From contig NZ_VIVK01000001.1 of assembly GCF_007828865.1 (NCBI RefSeq), positions 3,224,001 to 3,288,000 on the forward strand: a stretch of 64,000 nt of DNA, in the 5' to 3' direction. Below the pieces are notes generated by a model. The model worked only from the letters and a program-made list of their open reading frames with translations. It searched no databases and was not told the origin of the DNA. This document shows, piece after piece, positions 1 to 7,655 of this stretch. This DNA comes from Kribbella amoyensis. GTDB taxonomy: Bacteria; Actinomycetota; Actinomycetes; Propionibacteriales; Kribbellaceae. The stretch's first letter is position 1, and every line of letters begins with the position of its first letter. The position numbers were made by a program, and so were the translations under genes.

Positions 1-49
1 GCCAGTCGCTCCCACCGGCAGCACCGCAGCCTCAGCGCGGTACCGAATC

Positions 50-79
50 GGGCCCCTGGTCACCAGGGGCCCTTTCGTT
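50..79 (+). terminator. Rho-independent terminator-like hairpin
   Basis: A perfect 10-bp inverted repeat (GGGCCCCTGG / CCAGGGGCCC, 50-59 and 63-72) with a 3-nt TCA loop is followed by TTTCGTT. The T-rich side lies on the plus strand, so it would end a transcript entering from the left edge. It also sits just beyond the stop of the minus-strand mutase. I see no gene in positions 1-49. Confidence 0.7.
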
Positions 80-81
80 GT

Positions 82-1731
82 TCAGATTCCGGCGGCGGTG
101 GCGAGGTCGCGCTTGATCGCGGCGAGCTCGGTGGCGGCCTGGGTCCGGGCCGCGGGGACGTCGTCGGCGCGGACCGGGATCACCACTTCCAGGTAGCACT
201 TGAGCTTCGGCTCGGTCCCGGACGGGCGGACGACGACCCGGGCGCCGCCGGACAGCGTGTACCGCAGGCCGTCGGTCGGCGGCAGGTCCGCGCTGCCCTC
301 GCTCAGGTCGTCCACCCGGTCGACGGTGTGGCCGCCCAGCTCGGTCGGCGGCGTCGCCCGCAACCGCTCCATCGCCTGCGCGATCAGGCTCAGGTCCTCG
401 ACCCGGACGGACAGCTGATCGGTTGCGTGCAGCCCGTATTTCTTCGCCAGGTCGTCCAGCAGGTCGGGCAAGGTCCGCCCGGCCGCCTTCGCCCGGGCGC
501 CGAGCTGGAGCACCCGGATCAGTGTGGACACACCGTCCTTGTCCTTCACGGCCGCCGGATCCACGCAGTACCCGAGCGCCTCCTCGTACCCGAAGACCAG
601 GTCCGGGACGCGGCCGATCCACTTGAACCCGGTGAGCGTCTCGGTGTACCGGACCCCGTACGCCGCCGCGATCTTGCCCAGCAACGACGACGACACGATC
701 GAACAGGCGGCCACGCCGTCGGGGTGCGGCGACAGCAGGAACTCCCCGAGCAACCCGCCCAGCTCGTCCCCGCGGAGCATCCGCCACCCGCCGTCCGCGG
801 CCGGATCCGGGACCGCGACCGCGCAGCGATCCGCGTCCGGGTCGTTCGCCACGGCCAGGTCCGCCCCCTGGGCCCGGGCCAGCTCCAGCGCCGCGTCGAT
901 CGCGCCGGGCTCCTCAGGATTCGGAAACGACACCGTCGGGAAGTCGGGATCCGGGTCGGCCTGCGACGGCACTACGGCCGGTACGGCGAAGCCCGCGCGC
1001 TCGACCGCCCGCTCCACCAGGGCGCGGCCTACCCCGTGCAGCGGCGTGTACGCGACCGTCAACGCCCGCGGTGCGTCGGGTGGGACCAGGGTCGCGATGC
1101 GCTCCAGATACGCGTCCAGCAGCTCGTCGCCGATCGTCTGCCAGTCGTCGCCCCGGGGGACGGAGGCCAGCGGGCCGACCGCGTCGATCGCGGCGGCGAT
1201 CTCGCTGTCCGCGGGCGGCACGATCTGCGAGCCGTCGCCGAGATAGACCTTGTACCCGTTGTCCTGCGGCGGGTTGTGCGAGGCGGTGACGACCACTCCG
1301 GCGACGGCGTCCAGGTGCCGGATCCCGAAGGCGACCACCGGGGTCGGGGCGGGCCGGTCCAGCAGGATCGCGTCGAGCCCGGCCCCGCGGACCACGGCCG
1401 CGGTGTCCTGGGCGAAGACGTCGGACTTGTGCCGGGCGTCGTACCCGATCAGGACCGGGCCGTCGGTCAGCCCGTTGGCCTTCAGGTACGCGCAGAGGCC
1501 GGCGGCGGCGCGGATCACGACGACCCGGTTCATCCGGTTCGGCCCGGCGCCGACGGCTCCGCGGAGCCCGGCGGTCCCGAACTCCAGCGTCCCGGCGAAC
1601 CGGTCCGCGAGCTCGGCGTCGGCCGCGGAGTCCAGCAGTTGCCGCAGCTCCGCCCGCGTGTCGGGATCAGGGTCCTCCGCGAGCCAGGCAGCGGCGGCGG
1701 TACGGGTGAGAGCGGCATCGTTGGCGGTCAC
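82..1731 (-). CDS. Phosphoglucomutase/phosphomannomutase (alpha-D-phosphohexomutase)
   Basis: A 549-aa cytoplasmic phosphohexomutase that interconverts hexose 1- and 6-phosphates through a phosphoserine. All four family signatures are visible: the phosphoserine loop TASHNPP with the catalytic Ser near residue 151, the metal loop DPDADR at about 297-302, the sugar-recognition segment GYEEALGY, and the phosphate-binding loop RPSGTEPK near residue 505. The length matches the long actinobacterial PGM/PMM2-like group. The ATG start gives a normal N-terminus (MTANDAAL). Whether glucose or mannose phosphate is preferred cannot be read from the sequence. The gene is transcribed alone, and the hairpin beyond its stop is oriented for the other strand. 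Confidence 0.93.
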   Translation of the reverse strand: MTANDAALTRTAAAAWLAEDPDPDTRAELRQLLDSAADAELADRFAGTLEFGTAGLRGAVGAGPNRMNRVVVIRAAAGLCAYLKANGLTDGPVLIGYDARHKSDVFAQDTAAVVRGAGLDAILLDRPAPTPVVAFGIRHLDAVAGVVVTASHNPPQDNGYKVYLGDGSQIVPPADSEIAAAIDAVGPLASVPRGDDWQTIGDELLDAYLERIATLVPPDAPRALTVAYTPLHGVGRALVERAVERAGFAVPAVVPSQADPDPDFPTVSFPNPEEPGAIDAALELARAQGADLAVANDPDADRCAVAVPDPAADGGWRMLRGDELGGLLGEFLLSPHPDGVAACSIVSSSLLGKIAAAYGVRYTETLTGFKWIGRVPDLVFGYEEALGYCVDPAAVKDKDGVSTLIRVLQLGARAKAAGRTLPDLLDDLAKKYGLHATDQLSVRVEDLSLIAQAMERLRATPPTELGGHTVDRVDDLSEGSADLPPTDGLRYTLSGGARVVVRPSGTEPKLKCYLEVVIPVRADDVPAARTQAATELAAIKRDLATAAGI

Positions 1732-1769
1732 GCCCGCACGATACCGCCGAGTTCGGCCAGGAAAGCGTG

Positions 1770-2231
1770 CTAGTGACCGGAGGACTGGCAGGGGCGGGCG
1801 CGGAGGTCGGCCACGTAGTCGTCCGGTGCGCCGGCGGCCTCGGCGGCCTCGGCGAGGATGCCGAGGTAGCGGGCGGAGGGCAGGCCGCCCTCGTAGGCGT
1901 TCAGTACGTACATCCAGGCCAGCTGCTCACCGTCCAGGGTCTGCACCCGGACCTGGATCTTGCGGTAGACGCCCTGGTCGATCCACTCCCACTCGTCCAG
2001 CCGCTCGACGTCCTTGGGGTGCACGTCGTAGAGCGCGACGAAGACCTGGTTCGCCGGGTCCGCGGGGTCCTCGACGACGGTCGCCATCGCACCCTCCCAG
2101 CCGAGTTCCTCGCCTCCGAAGGTCAGGCGCCAGCCGACGATCCACCCGGTCCCGCGCAGGGGGGAGTACGGGCACCGTTCGGCCATCACCTTCGGGTCCA
2201 GATTCGACGCAAACGCGGCGTACAGGGTCAC
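1770..2231 (-). CDS. Gamma-glutamylcyclotransferase family protein
   Basis: A 153-aa protein of the gamma-glutamylcyclotransferase/AIG2 fold. The N-terminal substrate loop YAAFASNLD corresponds to the family's YFAYGSNL-type motif, and an acidic segment follows (ERLDEWEW). Members open or cyclise gamma-glutamyl amides, but the exact substrate here is unknown. I chose the GTG start (VTLYAAF) because the motif must sit at the extreme N-terminus; the reading frame continues much further upstream only as antisense of the next gene. It is divergent from the lpdA-like gene with only 31 bp between starts, so the promoters overlap or the transcripts are leaderless. Confidence 0.82.
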   Translation of the reverse strand: MTLYAAFASNLDPKVMAERCPYSPLRGTGWIVGWRLTFGGEELGWEGAMATVVEDPADPANQVFVALYDVHPKDVERLDEWEWIDQGVYRKIQVRVQTLDGEQLAWMYVLNAYEGGLPSARYLGILAEAAEAAGAPDDYVADLRARPCQSSGH

Positions 2232-2262
2232 GACGAAACAGGATACGGAACAATGGCGTCTC

Positions 2263-3642
2263 GTGGCGCGAGTTGTGATCATCGGTGGCGGTCCTGGCGG
2301 GTACGAAGCGGCGAGTGCGGCCGCCCAGCTGGGAGCGGAGGTGACGGTCGTCGATTCCGACGGGATCGGCGGATCCGCCGTGCTCACCGACTGTGTTCCG
2401 AGCAAAACGCTGATCGCCACCGCCGAGGTGATGACCGAGGTGGAGGAGGCCGGCGAGCTCGGGGTCCGGCTCGACGACGGCGACGACGATCCGGCGAACT
2501 CCGTGCGTGTCGATCTCTCCGTCGTCAACCAACGGGTCAAGGCGCTGGCGGCCGCGCAGTCCGACGGCATCACCCGGCGGCTCGCCGACGACAAGATCCG
2601 GGTGATCCACGGCCGCGGCCGGCTGGACGGTCCGCAGACGGTCCTGGCCGGTGACGAGCGGCTCGAGGCGGATTTCGTCCTGATCGCCACGGGCGCGCGG
2701 CCGCGGATCCTGGCGGGTTCGGAGCCGGACGGTGAGCGGATCCTCACCTGGGAGCAGGTGTACGAGCTCGAGGACCTGCCGGAGAAGCTGATCGTGGTCG
2801 GTTCCGGTGTCACTGGCGCCGAGTTCGCCAGCGCGTACGACGCGCTCGGCAGCGAGGTCGTCCTGGTGTCGTCGCGGGACCGGGTGCTCCCGGGCGAGGA
2901 CGCGGACGCGGCCGCCGTGCTGGAGGACGTGTTCCAGCGGCGTGGCCTGACCGTGCTCGGCAAGTCCCGCGCGGAGTCGGTCAAGCGGCAGGGCGACGGC
3001 GTCGTGGTCACGCTCACCGACGGCCGCAAGGTCGAGGGATCGCACGCGCTGCTCGCGGTCGGTTCGCTGCCGAACACCGATGACATGGGACTGACCGAGT
3101 CGGGCGTGTCGCTGGGCGACGGCGGCTTCATCACGGTCGACAAGGTGTCCCGGACCACGGCTCGCGGCGTGTACGCGGCCGGTGACTGTACGGGGGTGCT
3201 GATGCTCGCCTCGGTGGCCGCGATGCAGGGCCGGATCGCGATGTCGCACGCCCTCGGCGACGCGGTCACCCCGCTGGACCTGTCCACGGTCTCCTCGAAC
3301 GTCTTCACCGCACCCGAGATCGCCACCGTCGGCCTGACCCAGGCGGCCCTGGACGCGGGCGGCAGTACGGCGCTGGTCGTGAAGGTGCCGCTGGCCGACA
3401 ACGCGCGGGCCAAGATGCAGGGCGTCCGGGACGGGTTCGTGAAGCTGTTCTGCCTGCCGAACACCGGCATCGTGGTCGGTGGTGTGGTGGTCGCGCCGCG
3501 GGCGTCGGAGCTGATCCACCCGATCGCGCTCGCCGTCGGGGCCCGGCTGACCGTCGACCAGGTGGCCCAGTCGTTCACCGTCTACCCGTCCATCTCCGGC
3601 TCGGTCGCCGAGGCGGCCCGCCGGTTGCACCTGCGGAACTGA
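2263..3642 (+). CDS. lpdA: NAD(P)H-quinone dehydrogenase, LpdA-type flavoprotein without redox disulfide
   Basis: A 459-aa FAD/NAD flavoprotein of the pyridine nucleotide disulfide reductase family. It has an N-terminal dinucleotide motif GGGPGGYEAA, a second GxGxxG at GSGVTGAE, and the FAD-binding GVYAAGDCTG. The active-site segment reads GGSAVLTDCVPSK, so the first cysteine of the usual CxxxxC pair is alanine. The C-terminal HAHPTLSE-type motif is replaced by YPSISG, so the catalytic His and Glu are missing too. It therefore cannot act as a dihydrolipoamide dehydrogenase. The same pattern is known in mycobacterial LpdA, which reduces quinones with NAD(P)H. The GTG start is the only one that places the Rossmann motif at the N-terminus. 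A small gene follows 2 bp downstream. Confidence 0.88.
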   Translation: MARVVIIGGGPGGYEAASAAAQLGAEVTVVDSDGIGGSAVLTDCVPSKTLIATAEVMTEVEEAGELGVRLDDGDDDPANSVRVDLSVVNQRVKALAAAQSDGITRRLADDKIRVIHGRGRLDGPQTVLAGDERLEADFVLIATGARPRILAGSEPDGERILTWEQVYELEDLPEKLIVVGSGVTGAEFASAYDALGSEVVLVSSRDRVLPGEDADAAAVLEDVFQRRGLTVLGKSRAESVKRQGDGVVVTLTDGRKVEGSHALLAVGSLPNTDDMGLTESGVSLGDGGFITVDKVSRTTARGVYAAGDCTGVLMLASVAAMQGRIAMSHALGDAVTPLDLSTVSSNVFTAPEIATVGLTQAALDAGGSTALVVKVPLADNARAKMQGVRDGFVKLFCLPNTGIVVGGVVVAPRASELIHPIALAVGARLTVDQVAQSFTVYPSISGSVAEAARRLHLRN

Positions 3643-3644
3643 CG

Positions 3645-3923
3645 ATGAAGTTCCTCGTGCTCTGGCAGATCGAGCTGAGCCTGCTCTCCCCGGAGATGGC
3701 CCGGGCGGTCGGCGCGATGCCGGAGTACGGGCGGCGGCTGGAGCAGGAGGGCAAGGTGCTGTCGCGGTACCACGTGGTCGGCTCGCACGGCGGGGCCTGG
3801 ATCTACGAGGTCGGCTCGCACGAGGAGTTCGAGCGGCTGCTGGGGCGGGCGCCGGTGTTCAACTTCGCCCGCTACACGGTGTACCCGCTGGCCGAGATGG
3901 ACTCCGGGCCAGCCGCTGATTGA
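3645..3923 (+). CDS. Small muconolactone isomerase-like (MIase-fold) protein
   Basis: A 92-aa protein with the alternating pattern of a ferredoxin-like alpha/beta barrel (MKFLVLWQIEL ... YTVYPLAEM), resembling the muconolactone delta-isomerase domain family. No aromatic-ring degradation genes are nearby, so the classic reaction is doubtful. Many such proteins are uncharacterised. It starts 2 bp after the lpdA-like stop and is almost certainly co-transcribed, suggesting a link to quinone or flavin chemistry. The family call is moderate; the function is unknown. Confidence 0.6.
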   Translation: MKFLVLWQIELSLLSPEMARAVGAMPEYGRRLEQEGKVLSRYHVVGSHGGAWIYEVGSHEEFERLLGRAPVFNFARYTVYPLAEMDSGPAAD

Positions 3924-3968
3924 CGGACCCGCCGGTCCGGGTCATGGTGGGCAGCACGGGAGGTCCTC

Positions 3969-4349
3969 ATGTTCGAAGACTCCGACGCTGTCGCCGTCGA
4001 CCGGCACCTGATCGTGACGCACCGGCTCCGCGCCCGCCGGCTCCAGCTCGGCCTGACGCAGAAGCAAGTGGTCACCCGGCTGGCGCGACGCGGGATCCGG
4101 ACGACGAACAAGACCCTCAGCAGCTTCGAGCACGGCGCCGGCGTGGACGTGGTCCGGTTGCCCGAACTGGCCGCGGCCCTGGACTGCACGGTCACCTACC
4201 TGCTCGGGCTGACCGAGACCCCGACGAGCTGGATCCCGGACCTCGCCGACGGCTTCGCGAAGCCGGCCGACCCGGTCCGTGAGCGGCGAGCCACGGACGG
4301 CCGGTGGATCCTCGGACCGGACGTTCCCTCCCGGCCGACACGGCGCTGA
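3969..4349 (+). CDS. XRE-family helix-turn-helix regulator
   Basis: A 126-aa protein with a cro/C1-type HTH covering roughly residues 15-75: LRARRLQLGLTQKQVVTRL is helix 1-2, followed by a recognition helix around TTNKTLSSFE, and LPELAAALDCTVTYLLGLT is the classic family tail. The C-terminal 45 residues are Arg/Pro-rich and look disordered. It reads toward the convergent hydrogenase-operon tail gene, so its targets cannot be inferred from position. The ATG start has GGAGG about 5 bases upstream. Confidence 0.85.
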   Translation: MFEDSDAVAVDRHLIVTHRLRARRLQLGLTQKQVVTRLARRGIRTTNKTLSSFEHGAGVDVVRLPELAAALDCTVTYLLGLTETPTSWIPDLADGFAKPADPVRERRATDGRWILGPDVPSRPTRR

Positions 4350-4354
4350 GACCG

Positions 4355-5026
4355 TCACCGGACCAGCGCGTGCCGCTGATTCGCGAGTTCCAGGTGGTGG
4401 GCCGAGTACCGGCGGAGCGCGGCCAGGTGCGCCGGGGTCAGGCGATCGCAGACCCACTCCCAATGCAGGGAGACCCATTCACCGGGACGAAGGGGCCCGA
4501 CCAGGCTCATCCCGTCCACTCCCCGGATCACCGTTTCCTGGCGCAGCGGACCGAGGACCAGCCCGCCGGTACGCCGGACCAGCGGCCGTGACTCGACCAC
4601 GACGTGCTCGCCCGTGTCCGCGACGACGCGGCCCCACCTGATCCGGCACTGGTCCAGTACCCGCAACGCCTGCTCGCTGCTGCGTTCGTCGTCGAGCAGG
4701 TCGAACCACGGGTACGCGCAGAACACCTGGAAACTGTGGTGCGGCAGCTCGCCTTCCGCGGTCCCGGCCCGGTCGAGCAGCCGGTTGCCGATCCAGTACG
4801 CCTCGACCACCTCGCGGTCGAGCGGATCCACGGCCCCGCTCGCGGCTGCGATCCGCTGGAGTTGCGGCCACGCACCCTCGAACTGACGAGCCAGGGTGCG
4901 CAGCCCGGGGTCGACCCGCCCGGTCACGCCGTACTCGAAGAACGTGCTGCCGTCCGACGGGCCGCAGTACCCGAGCCGGTTGGGCGCGAGCGCGTACCGG
5001 ACGAAGAGGGTCGGGCCCTCGGTCAC
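4355..5026 (-). CDS. Hydrogenase-cluster protein (DUF6390-like)
   Basis: A 223-aa protein at the distal end of the hydrogenase operon. It is rich in Trp, His and Arg and has no signal peptide, membrane segment or cysteine motif of a metal site. I recognise it as the DUF6390-type protein that accompanies actinobacterial group 1h [NiFe] hydrogenases; its molecular role is unknown. The GTG start overlaps the hypC stop in a GTGA arrangement, showing translational coupling. Position after the maturation protease and hypC suggests a role in assembly or in partner docking, but that is inference. Confidence 0.7.
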   Translation of the reverse strand: MTEGPTLFVRYALAPNRLGYCGPSDGSTFFEYGVTGRVDPGLRTLARQFEGAWPQLQRIAAASGAVDPLDREVVEAYWIGNRLLDRAGTAEGELPHHSFQVFCAYPWFDLLDDERSSEQALRVLDQCRIRWGRVVADTGEHVVVESRPLVRRTGGLVLGPLRQETVIRGVDGMSLVGPLRPGEWVSLHWEWVCDRLTPAHLAALRRYSAHHLELANQRHALVR

Positions 5027-5241
5027 GGCTCGGCCCCGAAGAACGCGAGGGCGTCCGCGGCGCGTTCCGCGGTCATCCGCTCGAGCGCGAACCCGCTGTG
5101 GATCAGGATGTACTCCCCGGGGACGAACGGCCCGTCCAGCAGGGACAGGTTGATCTCGCGCACCACCCCGGCGACCTCGACCCGGCCGAGATCGTTGCCC
5201 GGGTCCGTACTGACGATCCGGCCGGGGATGCCCAGGCACAT
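5023..5241 (-). CDS. hypC: HypC/HybG-type hydrogenase assembly chaperone (first copy)
   Basis: A 72-aa HypC-family chaperone, shorter than the second copy at 15.2 kb. The hallmark MCLGIPG start is intact; the conserved Cys2 binds the Fe(CN)2CO moiety carried by HypC-HypD and delivers it to the apo large subunit. Being inside the structural operon, next to the maturation protease, it may be the copy dedicated to HhyL. The 20-aa C-terminal helix (FALERMTAERAADALAFFG) fits the family. It is separated by 1 base from the protease gene and overlaps the following gene by 4 bases. Confidence 0.9.
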   Translation of the reverse strand: MCLGIPGRIVSTDPGNDLGRVEVAGVVREINLSLLDGPFVPGEYILIHSGFALERMTAERAADALAFFGAEP

Positions 5242-5242
5242 G

Positions 5243-5731
5243 TCAGACTCCTTCCCGGGTCCCGGCGACCGCGGCGAGGACGAGCTCGGTGACTGCCTCG
5301 GCCGCCTCGTCCACGGCTGCCTCCACCGCGGGCGTGAGACCGAGCCCGGTCCCGAGGTCCGCGGGCTGGCAGCCGACCACCACGACCGGTCCCAGGGTGC
5401 CGCCGAGTCGCGGGACCAGGGCGAGCACCGCGTCGGGTGCCAGGTCGTGCGCGTCCATGCTGACCTCGGGCCCCGGCTCGTCGGCCGGTTCCGCCTCGAC
5501 CACGTACACGGTGCCCGGCGGTCCACCGCGGTCGATCGCGTCCACCAGCACCACCAGGTCGTACGGCTCCAGCAGCTGGTACGCGAGGTGGATGCCGCGG
5601 ATGCCGAAGTCGCTCACCTCGACCCCGGCCGGCCAGGTCCGCCCGGCCAGCCGCTGGACCACCGAGACGCCGAACCCGTCGTCGGTACAGAACAGGTTGC
5701 CCAGTCCGGCCACCAGGATCCGCGCGGTCAT
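5243..5731 (-). CDS. [NiFe]-hydrogenase maturation protease (HyaD/HupD/HybD family)
   Basis: A 162-aa endopeptidase that removes the C-terminal extension of the hydrogenase large subunit after nickel insertion. Family hallmarks are visible: GLGNLFCTDDGFG near the N-terminus, VDAID around residue 64, and the metal-ligand histidine in MDAHDL around residue 95. Acidic and His ligands at these three places normally bind the active-site nickel. The likely substrate is HhyL of this cluster, whose sequence continues 22 residues beyond DPCLPCGVH. The start overlaps the upstream gene by 4 bases (ATGA). Confidence 0.92.
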   Translation of the reverse strand: MTARILVAGLGNLFCTDDGFGVSVVQRLAGRTWPAGVEVSDFGIRGIHLAYQLLEPYDLVVLVDAIDRGGPPGTVYVVEAEPADEPGPEVSMDAHDLAPDAVLALVPRLGGTLGPVVVVGCQPADLGTGLGLTPAVEAAVDEAAEAVTELVLAAVAGTREGV

Positions 5732-7026
5732 CCGGTCCCCACCAGCGGCTCGACCTCGTCCGGGCTGAAGTACAGGTACCGCCCGTGCGACCGTTGGACC
5801 TCGCCCTCCGCGCCGTCCAGCGCGACCGCCAGGTGGGTCTCGCCGTCCACGTCGGCCAGCACGGCGACCACGGTCCCGAGCCGGCCGGTGAGGAACATGT
5901 CCTGCGCGTCGGCCCGTTTCACACCCGGATTCAGCCGCACCCTGGTCCCGTTGCCAACGGCAACCTCACCGACGACCACGGTGTCGGCCGTGGGGGAGAC
6001 CGAGGCGTCGTTGCCCGGGTCCCACCACGGCTTCGCCTCCTCGGGGGGCTCCGGATCGGACGTGACCTGCTGGAGGTAGCGGATCGTGCCGTGCAGGCGG
6101 TCGAGCAGTTCGGGCGGCATCGAGTCGACCCGGTCGAGCAACGCCGCGGCCCGGGGATCCGTGCCGCGGACCTCGCGCTTCTCCGCGTCGGTGAGCGTCA
6201 TCGTCCGCAGGCTGAGGATCTCGTCGATCTCGGTCGCGTCGAACAGGTCGCCCTGGCTCTCCGGCGCGATCCGCGGCTGGTCGTAGAGGATGATCGGCGA
6301 CGCCAGCACCAGCCCGTCCGCGAGCACCGGGAAGAGCCCGGAGTTCTCGCACTCGGCGACATACCCGCTCGCCCACTCCGGCGGCTCCAGCAACGACAGG
6401 AACCGGGAACCCTCCGACGCGAGCAGCACGTGATGCGCGATCAACGCCCGCCGCAACGCCGCGGTCCGCTCGGTCCCACCTTCCGATGAACGGTTCTCGA
6501 CCCGCACCCGCAACCGCGTGACGCCGTACGGGCCGGGCAACGGGGTGGCCGAGACCAGGAGCGCACCGGTCAGCTCGGCTCTGGTCCGCCGAAGCTGCCC
6601 GGCCGCGCCGATCGCCTCGTACTCGGTGCCCCCGGCAACGACGAACGGCACCTCGGCCGGCAGCGCGTCCACCCGGACCGTGCTGTCCACGGTCCGCTCG
6701 ACGGCCTCGTCCCACGGTACGTACGTCGCGTCGTCGTACTCCAAGCTGTCCACCTCGACCCCGTCGGCGGACAGCACGGATCGCTGCTGGGCCTGGAGGA
6801 AGCGCAGCCGGATCGTCAGCTCCGCGTCGTCACCGTCCAGCAGGCACTCCAGCTGGGACCACGTCCGCTCTGACGCGTCCACCTCGGCGTACGCCGGTGG
6901 CATCAGGACGCCGAACTGCCAGCGGACCTGGTTCTTGTTCGAGGACGCGCGGTACGGGTAGAGGACGTACCCCTCGAACAGCACCGCGTCCGCGAGCTGC
7001 TGGACGGTGTCGAACGCGCTCGTCAT
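5728..7026 (-). CDS. Uncharacterised 432-aa hydrogenase-operon protein
   Basis: A 432-aa protein I cannot assign to a named family. It is predicted soluble, with no signal peptide, membrane helix or clear cofactor motif. Most of it looks like a beta-rich body (for example the stretches VRVDALPAEVPFVVAGG and YGVTRLRVRVENRS). A C-terminal 60-residue segment (GRLGTVVAVL ... SHGRYLYFSPDEVEPL) resembles a small beta-barrel with a terminal acidic tail. Both ends overlap neighbours by 4 bases (ATGA at each side), so it is an integral member of the hydrogenase operon. A scaffold, electron-partner docking or regulatory role is possible but not shown by the sequence. Confidence 0.75.
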   Translation of the reverse strand: MTSAFDTVQQLADAVLFEGYVLYPYRASSNKNQVRWQFGVLMPPAYAEVDASERTWSQLECLLDGDDAELTIRLRFLQAQQRSVLSADGVEVDSLEYDDATYVPWDEAVERTVDSTVRVDALPAEVPFVVAGGTEYEAIGAAGQLRRTRAELTGALLVSATPLPGPYGVTRLRVRVENRSSEGGTERTAALRRALIAHHVLLASEGSRFLSLLEPPEWASGYVAECENSGLFPVLADGLVLASPIILYDQPRIAPESQGDLFDATEIDEILSLRTMTLTDAEKREVRGTDPRAAALLDRVDSMPPELLDRLHGTIRYLQQVTSDPEPPEEAKPWWDPGNDASVSPTADTVVVGEVAVGNGTRVRLNPGVKRADAQDMFLTGRLGTVVAVLADVDGETHLAVALDGAEGEVQRSHGRYLYFSPDEVEPLVGTG

Positions 7027-7655
7027 GGCTGCTGCTCTTTCAACAGCCGGTCGATCGCGTCGTCCCAGCCCGGTAGCGCCTCGCGGACGCGGTACGCGTA
7101 CAGCCGGTCGAACGTGTCCCGCCGCAGCCGCAACCAGGACGCGCCCGGGAAGTGCTGGTCCATCGCGTCCCGCCACACCGACACCGGCAGCTCGTACCGG
7201 GTCTCCTTCTGCCACGCCACCGGGGTGACGGCGAGATGCCCCGCCTGTCCGGTGAAGATCGTCCCGTTGAACAGCAGCAACAGCGGCGCACCGCCTTCGC
7301 GCAGCCCGTAGAGGTACTTGTGCGCGGCCACCTCGAAGTCGTAGCTGCACGGCAACTGCAGGTCCACCTCGGTCGAGCCGGTGAACCCGGGCAGCAACTG
7401 GGACACGAACGCGAACTGCAACGGCTTGAGCGTCTCGCCCCAGCGGTCCCGGGACCCGAACAGGTCCGCGAGCGCCGCGGCCTCCTCGTCGTCGTACCGG
7501 CGGCGTACCGGCTCGATCCGGATCTGGCTGCGCAACGCGAGCACGTGGACCGGCGTCCCCGTGGTCTCGGTGACGCGCAGGTGCAGCAGGATCGTCGGGG
7601 CCGCGGCGTACCGGTCCGAGTCGGCGCCCAGGCAGGTGAACTCCAGGTCAACCAT
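7023..7655 (-). CDS. Hydrogenase-cluster protein (DUF6084-like)
   Basis: A 210-aa protein of the DUF6084 type found with actinobacterial [NiFe] hydrogenases. It is a predominantly beta-stranded soluble protein (LEFTCLGADSDRYA, ILLHLRVTET, EVDLQLPCSYDFEV) followed by a C-terminal basic helical region with Trp and Arg. It lacks conserved metal-binding cysteine pairs. I chose the ATG that gives MVDLEFTC; a longer in-frame start 20 codons upstream would add only low-complexity Ser/Gly and overlap the DUF5947 gene more. The function is unknown. It is translationally coupled to both neighbours. Confidence 0.72.
   Translation of the reverse strand: MVDLEFTCLGADSDRYAAAPTILLHLRVTETTGTPVHVLALRSQIRIEPVRRRYDDEEAAALADLFGSRDRWGETLKPLQFAFVSQLLPGFTGSTEVDLQLPCSYDFEVAAHKYLYGLREGGAPLLLLFNGTIFTGQAGHLAVTPVAWQKETRYELPVSVWRDAMDQHFPGASWLRLRRDTFDRLYAYRVREALPGWDDAIDRLLKEQQP

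Noticed and set aside
1-49. Possible tRNA 3' end at the left edge before a terminator
   Set aside because: No T-arm (GGTTCRA) or CCA-type end can be seen in the 49 bases.
2263-3642. Dihydrolipoamide dehydrogenase (E3)
   Set aside because: One redox Cys is Ala and the C-terminal His-Glu pair is missing, so the E3 reaction is not possible.
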